Positions 57,454 to 64,000 of a stretch of DNA of 64,000 nucleotides are shown piece after piece. Within the stretch, counting starts at the first letter, position 1. The number at the start of each line of letters is the position of its first letter. Under the pieces are notes generated by a model that worked only from the letters and a program-made list of their open reading frames with translations, searched no databases and was not told the DNA's origin. Position numbers and translations under genes: made by a program. The stretch comes from an uncultured Flavobacteriaceae bacterium (GTDB lineage Bacteria; Bacteroidota; Bacteroidia; Flavobacteriales; Flavobacteriaceae): assembly GCA_947501845.1 (NCBI GenBank), contig CANMXP010000018.1, positions 33,186 through 97,185 on the forward strand. Direction: 5' to 3'.

Positions 57454-60123
57454 TCAATTCCCTTTTCCTTTAGGGTTACTTCTTAATTCCATTAAGGCTT
57501 GGTTTTTACCTACCAATTCTAACCTTAAAGATTTAACTTCTCTTTGAAGCTCTTTAACATCTTTAGGCAATTCTTCTTGTTTTTCTTGTTCGATTACGAT
57601 ATAATCTTTGTTAGCTTTTTTAGATTTAGTAGTATACGCTTCATCATAAAGCATTTTTAATTTTGCTGGTTTAGACTCAAAAGTTATAGTGTCTGATTCT
57701 AATCCATTTACATATGCCTTTACTGTAATTTTTCCCGATGTTGTTTTTGCACGAATTAATGCTGTAGCAACACCAAATGAAGACTTTGCTGGGTTTCCAA
57801 AATTCTTCACCCCTCCAATAACTTCGGCAGGTCCTTCTACCTCAAAATACACATATTCTTCTGCAAGCACTTTTTTTGTATTATTTCGATCTACAATAGT
57901 GGCTCTAACTGGAATAAAATCTGAACCATCTGCTATTAAATCCATCCCTTCTTGGTCTGTAAATAATTTTAGTTTCTCAGATCGTTCTCCATATGGTTTT
58001 GTTTCCTTTATTACTACTTCGCCATCAATAATACCTTCGGCATGCATATATTTTACAGCGCCTTTTTGATCGCCTTTCCTGTACCTTATATTATCCAAAA
58101 AGAACACATCTTTAAATACGAACGGTGGGTGTGGCAATCCTGAAAACTTAGAATCTGTAGACGGTTTTTGAGTACCGTAGTCTTTCCCCATCCATGTTAA
58201 CCGTACTTCATCACAATTGCTATAAATGAGCACATCACTAGATGATAACTGGGTTAATTCATTGGTAATATAAACCATAGGACCTGTCTCAATGCCATCA
58301 AGTTTGTAATTTGGTGAATTTTGACTTTTGTATAAGTAATACGTATAACGTGGTAGTCGTAAAACATTTAAATGCCCACCTAAAAATGGGTCGGGGTGAT
58401 AGCCCCTTTGATGGTCTATTCCTGCCCACATGGCACCACCTAAACGCACCTTATCTGTTTTAAACCTTTGGGATAAATATTTTGCCTGCCTTAAAGATTG
58501 GTCTAGCATAGCTTTTTCTCCCCATGCTCTTTTCACTCTAACAATAGAATTTTGAGAATACCAATCATCAACTTCTCCTCCATCACCAAACTCCCTATTA
58601 AATGAATTTATGTTTTTGTCATTGCCATGATAAAAGACATCTAAACCTCCTTTTTTAGCTTCATCATGATCAGTAACAGTAAACATTCCTGGAAACGGAT
58701 ACTCTGAGTGTGCCACTTTATGCATAGTATTCATTGCATAATCTGGTTGAGATGGTGTTTCATTTAATGCCGTTTCCCATAATAAAATTGAAGGTCTGTT
58801 TCTATCTTTCCTAACCAAATTTCTGGTATCCTCATACAAACGTTCTTCAAAAATTTTATTTTTAAAATTGAAAAAGTGCCAACCTGGATTTGCTGTAGTG
58901 GTAAGCATTCCCAGTTCATCACAGGTATCATAGAAAGCATCATCTTGCGGATAATGCCCCACACGAATGATATGACTACCTCCTTCTCTTAGTAGTTTAA
59001 CATCTCTGTAATGTGCAGAATTAGGTAACGCGTTACCAACATACGCATAATCTTGATGGCGATTTACGCCAACTAATTTCTTTCCTATATACTTCTTATT
59101 AACAAATAAACCTTCAACGCCTTTCATCTCAAATAAACGAATACCAAAACGAGTTCTAATCTGGTCTACTATAGTTCCATCTACAATAATATCTGTTCTT
59201 ATAAAATGTAAATTGGGGCTATCTGGATGCCATAGTTTTACATTTTGAACATCAAATTCCTTAGTAAGTTGTTGAGTCTTATTTGGTGCCAGCTTAATTG
59301 TTTGCTCAACAGATTTAATTTCTTCAAAACTTATATCCTCTAAAACAGACCTCACTATAATGGTTTGCCTCTTTTTGGACTGATTTGCCACTTCTGTTCT
59401 AACTCCCAACCTGACATTATTACCACTTATATCAAGGGTTCCTACAAAAACACCACCGCCCGCTTCTGCTTTACTTAATTCAGGGAGTGTTACATGTACT
59501 TCTCCTGTTTTTATGATATAAGCATCTCTATAAATGCCTCCTAAATAACTAAAATCTAAACCAGACTGGTCTTTTCCTGGAGGGTATAGTTTACTATTGC
59601 TGTTATCGGCCATAACCGCAACTACATTTTCCCCATCTTTATTAAGCACTTCTGAAACATCTGCAGCAAAAGGCAAATAGCCTCCAAAATGTTCTGTTAC
59701 CAGAGTACCATTTACCCATACTTTAGCATGCCCCATAACCGCTTCGAAATACAGGAAAACTTTTTCATTATCACTTTTATTGAAATTAAAAACCTTTCTA
59801 TACCAAGCTTTTCCCTGATAGTTTCTACCTCCACTTGCATTCTCTGACAAGATTTCTAAACCATGAGGCAGGTTTGCCGCTTCCCAGTCTGAATCATCAA
59901 AAGCATACATTTCTGCACCTTGAACGTCTCCTTTATAAAAACGCCAGCCTTGGTTGAAATTAAACACGGAGCGACTGCTATTTTCTACTTCAAAAAAACC
60001 TGCTGTAGAAAATTTTTGTTGAGCAGTGATAGAACATGTAAATAGAATAAAAAATAGCAAAACCTCTTTTTTTGCTACTATTTCATTAACTAAATGTATT
60101 GTTCTTGTCAAATGAGTTAACAT
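57454..60123 (-). CDS. GH2 beta-galactosidase-type enzyme with C-terminal coiled coil
   Basis: 889 residues. A signal peptide after a long n-region (hydrophobic LLFFILFTCSITAQ), then an intact GH2 jelly-roll (FDDSDWEAANLPHG, GKAWYRKVFNF, AKVWVNGTLVTEHFGGYLPF), Ig-like domain and TIM barrel with GVNRHQDYAYVGNALP. Acid/base Glu ~453 in WETALNET and nucleophile Glu ~510 in NREFGDGGE, a divergent form. The last ~40 residues (EELPKDVKELQREVKSL then RLELVGKNQAL) are a predicted coiled coil, which may drive oligomerisation. Substrate uncertain. Confidence 0.88.
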   Translation of the reverse strand: MLTHLTRTIHLVNEIVAKKEVLLFFILFTCSITAQQKFSTAGFFEVENSSRSVFNFNQGWRFYKGDVQGAEMYAFDDSDWEAANLPHGLEILSENASGGRNYQGKAWYRKVFNFNKSDNEKVFLYFEAVMGHAKVWVNGTLVTEHFGGYLPFAADVSEVLNKDGENVVAVMADNSNSKLYPPGKDQSGLDFSYLGGIYRDAYIIKTGEVHVTLPELSKAEAGGGVFVGTLDISGNNVRLGVRTEVANQSKKRQTIIVRSVLEDISFEEIKSVEQTIKLAPNKTQQLTKEFDVQNVKLWHPDSPNLHFIRTDIIVDGTIVDQIRTRFGIRLFEMKGVEGLFVNKKYIGKKLVGVNRHQDYAYVGNALPNSAHYRDVKLLREGGSHIIRVGHYPQDDAFYDTCDELGMLTTTANPGWHFFNFKNKIFEERLYEDTRNLVRKDRNRPSILLWETALNETPSQPDYAMNTMHKVAHSEYPFPGMFTVTDHDEAKKGGLDVFYHGNDKNINSFNREFGDGGEVDDWYSQNSIVRVKRAWGEKAMLDQSLRQAKYLSQRFKTDKVRLGGAMWAGIDHQRGYHPDPFLGGHLNVLRLPRYTYYLYKSQNSPNYKLDGIETGPMVYITNELTQLSSSDVLIYSNCDEVRLTWMGKDYGTQKPSTDSKFSGLPHPPFVFKDVFFLDNIRYRKGDQKGAVKYMHAEGIIDGEVVIKETKPYGERSEKLKLFTDQEGMDLIADGSDFIPVRATIVDRNNTKKVLAEEYVYFEVEGPAEVIGGVKNFGNPAKSSFGVATALIRAKTTSGKITVKAYVNGLESDTITFESKPAKLKMLYDEAYTTKSKKANKDYIVIEQEKQEELPKDVKELQREVKSLRLELVGKNQALMELRSNPKGKGN

Positions 60124-60219
60124 AAATTCTTAATTGTTTTATTATTAGTATTTAATTGTTTTTACATAAATTATTTATTCAATAAAATAACTTATCGCAT
60201 TTCTTTCTAGATAGGTAAA

Positions 60220-62312
60220 TCATCTACCTCCAGCACCTATAATTTCGCAAAGATTTTTTTCTGCTTTTTCCAGAGTTGTTATAGGGGTTATTTCTAAATA
60301 GGCATTAGTATTATCTTTTGTATTGCCCTTGGCTACAATCTTTACATATCTAATTTCTTGTTGTTTCTTAAACAAAAATGTATTTACAGGTACTCTTTTA
60401 TTACTTTTTCCTGAAAACAACAAACTCCAAGACTTGGCATCTACAGAACCTTTTATATCTAAACCATAGGCTTTTGTTGTATTTTCATCAAATACAACTT
60501 TAGCTCCATTTACTAAACTTATTTTTTTTAAATCGATAATAATTTCACTAGGAGTTTTAGACTGCCATTTAGTTTCAAGATTACCATCTATTGCATATTT
60601 AGCTTCATAATTTTCTTCTGCATCACTAGCACTTATGCTATATTTTGTTTTGCTTCTGTCATAATTAACAACATATTGATGTTCTTTTTTAATACCATTT
60701 GAAGCCCTATTGCCTTTAACGTATTCTTTCCTTCTTTTAAATTTATAGACCACAAAAACTTGCTACTCTGCCTACCTAACGACTTTTTATTATGAAAAAA
60801 TTCAACCTCATCCATATTTGAGAACACCTGAATTTCTTTTTTTGAATTACCAAAGCGTTCTATCCAAAATGGTGATTCTATATAAACAACTGGATTTTTA
60901 GCCCATTTGGATTTTAATAAATAAAAGGCGTCTTTTTTCTTTCGATCGAAAGTAACCAGTCCTTTTTGGTTAATATGAGGCTTTGTGTCTCCCCTGTGTG
61001 CTGCTCCAAAATCGGCAAAGGCCCAATAATTGGCACCACACAACCAATCGAGTTTATCTAATTGTTCTATATGAGACTCCAAATAATCATTATGATATTG
61101 AATGCTAAAATCTTGTTTCTGAGGATTCTCTGTATGCACTCTCTCATCTGAACCTACTCCAAATTCTGAAAGTATTAATGGTACATTTGGTGCCGACCTA
61201 TGTAGCTCATTCAATCTTTCTGACAAATCGTTATAATGACCTTTGTACCAGCCCCTATACAGGTTAAACCCAAAAACATCTGGTATATGAATTACCCCAA
61301 AATCAATTGGTTTGTTATTGTCTCCATTTACAAAAACTGTTTTTCTGGAAGGGTCTTCAGAATGAATTAAGGCATTCAAATTTTCGATAATGTGATAATT
61401 AGAAGACTTTCCATCACCTCTATCACTCATCCATGTTTCATTGCCCATACCCCAGAGAATTATAGATGTGTGATTATAATGTTGTTCTATCAACTCCTTT
61501 AACATGGAACGTAAATTGCTTTCAAAATCCACATTTTTTGGAGTATTGTTAACATATGGTATTTCTTCCCATACCAAAACACCAAGTTCATCACATAGTT
61601 GGAGTATATAATCGTCTTGTTGGTAGTGTGCTAACCTTAGCCAATTAACCCCAAGTTCTTTCATTAGTTTTATATCGTTAAGATGTATTTCTGACGTTAG
61701 TGCATTGCCTTTTGCAAAATAGTCTTGGTGCCTATTAGCGCCCTTTAGTTTATAAGGTTTGCCATTAAGAAAGAACCCCTTATCAGCAGTGAATTCATAC
61801 CATCTAACTCCAAATTTTGTACTAACTCCATCTAATTTAGCATCATTTTCATATAACTCAATTTCTACATCATATAAATATGGGGTTTCTGGGCTCCACA
61901 ATTTTGGATTCAAAATGGAGGACATTGGAATATTAGCGCTTAATGTTTTATTTAAATCAAGATTTACTTTTAAATATCCTTTTGACACTATGTCTCCTTT
62001 CTTGTTTTTTAAACTGGCTTTAACGGTAACACTTCTTACTGTATTTGAAGCATTGTCTAGTTGTACTTCCAAATTAACCTTAGTCTTTTTTTCTGAAACA
62101 TTAGTATTCCATGTATGAGGTAAATTTATTTTTTGGAAATCTTTCTCAGAATTAGCAGGTATCGTTTTAGAATTTAATTCTAAGTACAACCAATTATTGT
62201 TTACTGTCTTTGATCTGACCCAATGTTTCCTAGGTTCTAAGTTAGTAATGTCTTGTGCTATTATGGCTGAAGACATGAACGTCAGAAGCATAAAAAGAAA
62301 TTTTATCTTCAT
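60220..62312 (-). pseudogene. GH2 glycosidase with deleted sugar-binding domain, frameshifted before a discoidin domain
   Basis: Signal peptide from MKIKFLFMLLTFMSSAIIAQ. The N-terminus goes from INLPHTWNTN straight to VSEKKTKVNLEVQLD, the second (Ig-like) domain, so the jelly-roll of ~130-150 residues is missing in frame (junction near 62099/62100). The TIM barrel is intact: GANRHQDYFAKGNAL, acid/base Glu ~291 in GMGNETW, nucleophile Glu ~383 in LSEFGVG. At 60705-60707 the frame shifts by one base; adding one G on the minus strand joins KNTLKAIG to ASNGIKKEHQYVVNYD and a C-terminal F5/8C (CBM32-like) domain ending at 60220. Two independent lesions make it very likely inactive. Confidence 0.85.
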
Positions 62313-62516
62313 GAATTTGATATTAAAATTTTTAATTAAAACAATTAACTTAAACAATAAACATTAAAGGTCATTTTCACAGATAAATTCAATAAAACCA
62401 AATTATTGTTATTTATCATTCATCTGTAATCCCCTTGTTAAATTGTAAAACTCTTAAAAATAGAAGCAAAAGCTGTATCTATAAGTAAACATAATGTCTG
62501 TATTAATACATTTGTA

Positions 62517-63604
62517 TTATAGAATAGCCCTAAGTATCTTACTAATAGGGTTATCAATTACTTGTCGTGAATATTTTTGTACATCTATTACTGAAAAATT
62601 AAAATGGCTTATTTTATTATCTTCAACATATACTATTGGGCGTTGCACAGTAAACCACTCATCAACATCTCCATTGGTGTACCTAAAAATTTTAGAATCG
62701 TGTACAAAGGCTATCCCTCTATTTTTCCAATTATGAATACCATCTTCTGAAGTTAAATGATTGGTTTCGTCACTTTCCATATAATGATTTACTACAACGT
62801 GATACAGACCATCACTATACCAAATTGTTGGGTCTTCCATATATTTTTTTGGGGTACCCTTGGTTGATCTCTCCACACTGCTTCTCCCATAACTTTATAT
62901 GGACCTAAAATGCCATTATCACTAATTAATGGTGCACACCATCGTGCCATCATCATGTAGCGATCATCAGGTCTTCTAATAATCATCACATTAGCCATAC
63001 GATGTGGCGGTTTGTTATATCTCGTTAAACCTCTTCTATAGCCATTAAGATCTGTTGTTAATTCGCCTTCAAATTTGAAGGGCCCATACGGGTTTTCAGA
63101 AATAAATACTTCGCCATTTGTTATTTCACTGGTTACCATGGCATATCTCCCATCATGCATTTTTAGCCCAATGGTATTATGTGCTCTACCTTCCCACCAA
63201 TAAGGCCAGGTCATCCCTAAATCTTTATACGGTCCTATGGCTTTATCTGCAACTGCATGCGTAGCCTTAGATTTTTTTCTCCAACCTTGACTATGATAAT
63301 TTTTTTGATCCCAACGGCTTGCATACATATGATATTTACCTTCATCGTCTTTAACAATACTTCCATCCCAATAATACCAGTTTTTCATACTGGCATCCCC
63401 CAGTCCGTTTGCAGTATCACGAGGCATTAAAGGTCTATCTCCCCAAGTTTCACCAAACGCCACTAAGGCTGCTTGAGGTTTCATTGGTAGAAAAAAATCC
63501 TTAAGCGTTTTCTCTTGCGCTGAAAATTGGTTTGCATAGAACCAAAGCACAAATAGGGGTAAATATCTTTTAACAAAAATTATTCTTGGAGAATATGTGT
63601 CCAT
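62517..63604 (-). pseudogene. GH43-like five-bladed-propeller protein, one frameshift
   Basis: Two overlapping frames assemble to ~363 residues. The N-terminal part (63604-~62860) has a signal peptide and MKNWYYWDGSIVKDDEGKYHMYASRWDQ (in parts), EGRAHNTIGLKMHDGRYAMV and FISENPYGPFKFEGEL, the repeating pattern of clan F/J propellers; the C-terminal part has GTPKKYMEDPTIWYSDGLYH and DEWFTVQRPIVY. One extra G at 62857-62859 gives DQPRGTPKKYMEDP and a continuous frame. The family is close to GH43/GH117-like exported proteins of algal PULs; not firmly placed. The first Met may be at 63610 or 63604. Confidence 0.75.
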
Positions 63605-63746
63605 TACCAACTTATTAAGATTAAATATTTATTATAATACTTTTTAGACCGTACTAAAATATTTAACACAAAGTCAATTGATGTCTTTAATAATACATTT
63701 GATGTAACTATTGATTAATTTCATATGAATAACCAAATCAAATACC

Positions 63747-63911
63747 TCAAAACAAACACTTTAAATCTCTATATTCAGCTAGCTTAGAAAATGCTGAAGG
63801 ATTGTTTTTAAGATCATAAAGTTCAATAACCGATTTTATATCTGCTATAAACTGATTTTAGTGAATACTAAATAAAGAAACAACAAACAAAATACATACG
63901 TACTTATTCAT
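63747..63911 (-). pseudogene. Sulfatase remnant: signal peptide joined to C-terminal tail
   Basis: On the minus strand ATG at 63911 opens MNKYVCILFVVSLFSIH, a typical signal peptide, then a TAA, and in the same frame IADIKSVIELYDLKNNPSAF, SKLAEYRDLKCLF and TGA at 63747. The ELYDLKNNPSAF... segment matches the terminal strand of S1 sulfatases (compare KLFNLKEDIGESKDLS in the intact gene at 51717). Roughly 450 central codons are gone. Total span 55 codons. Confidence 0.7.
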
Positions 63912-63927
63912 AATTTTAAATACTTAT

Positions 63928-64000
63928 TTAATCTCAAATTCAAAATCCCCAGAAAGATTTCCTGATGTTGCGGAAACTTCAGTTTTCCCTTTTTTATTTC
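63928..64000 (-). CDS. C-terminal end of a further gene, GH2-like tail (partial)
   Basis: Only the last 24 codons are in the window: ...NKKGKTEVSATSGNL SGDFEFEIK in one frame, followed by TAA at 63928-63930. The sequence resembles the terminal Ig-like domain of GH2 beta-galactosidases (GKxxVxAxSxGLxGxxxxxxK). It is 16 bp upstream of the sulfatase remnant and on the same strand. Too short for a firm call. Confidence 0.5.

Noticed and set aside
1..64000. CRISPR arrays, rRNA operons, insertion sequences, prophage
   Set aside because: No regular direct repeats with spacers, no rRNA sequences, no transposase or integrase motifs were found on either strand.

Overview
The window is a chromosomal segment of a marine member of the Bacteroidota, almost certainly Flavobacteriaceae. 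The evidence is low GC with A/T-rich spacers, promoters of the TTG...TAnnTTTG type, few Shine-Dalgarno sites, a type IX secretion sorting domain, mevalonate-pathway genes, lipoprotein thioredoxins, DPP4/POT peptide-use genes and a sulfatase-rich glycan locus. The genus cannot be fixed from the sequence; a Formosa/Algibacter-like alga-associated flavobacterium is a reasonable guess.

Layout. (1) 1-10471, minus strand: the division and cell wall (dcw) cluster in the order mraZ, rsmH, ftsL, ftsI, murE, mraY, [four-helix-bundle protein], murD, ftsW, murG (cut by the window edge). Three MraZ-type boxes at exact 10-bp spacing lie at its head. A small four-helix-bundle (IVP/S23-like) gene flanked by a 12-bp inverted repeat sits between mraY and murD. 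(2) 10653-12114, plus: an alpha/beta hydrolase and the ribosome-assembly GTPase YihA/EngB. (3) 12721-14943, plus: a secreted beta-helix protein with two nearly identical C-terminal modules and a T9SS tail, followed by a clear terminator. (4) 15104-24918: ABC permease, tail-specific protease, surE, a small membrane protein, lpxB, an NlpC/P60 lipoprotein, a ComEC-type channel and two secreted thioredoxin-fold proteins. A 39-bp dispersed repeat in opposite orientations brackets the NlpC/P60-comEC pair. (5) 25001-30649, minus: two POT peptide transporters and a DPP4-type peptidase, a dipeptide-use module. (6) 30798-33032, plus: HMG-CoA reductase and a GYDIA-type GHMP kinase (mevalonate pathway). 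(7) 33086-40988, minus: an envelope block of a PpiD/SurA-like isomerase, a CNNM/CorC-type membrane protein, LptC, a TPR protein, an outer-membrane beta-barrel and type III pantothenate kinase. (8) 41152-41224: tRNA-Phe with its own promoter and terminator. (9) 41433-44014, minus: CDP-alcohol phosphatidyltransferase, HisC/CobD-fold PLP enzyme and sugar-phosphate-type nucleotidyltransferase, a compact set that looks like a non-standard CDP-activated head-group pathway. (10) 44381-64000, minus: part of a polysaccharide utilization locus (PUL) for a sulfated algal polysaccharide, with GH95, three or four GH2, a sugar/H+ symporter, an S1 sulfatase, GH29, a GH105-like/BNR_4 fusion and a GH43-like propeller protein. 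No SusC/SusD pair is in the window.

The most striking point is the state of the PUL. Three glycosidase genes carry four single-base frameshifts, all explained by loss of one base from a short homopolymer. One of them (GH2) has also lost its whole sugar-binding domain by an in-frame deletion, and a sulfatase gene has shrunk to a signal peptide joined to its last ~35 codons. The intact genes on the left side of the locus (GH2, symporter, sulfatase, GH29, GH105-BNR_4, GH2) look functional. The locus therefore seems to be eroding from its right-hand part, although sequencing error must be excluded for the single-base events. The other candidate for new biology is the three-gene head-group cluster.
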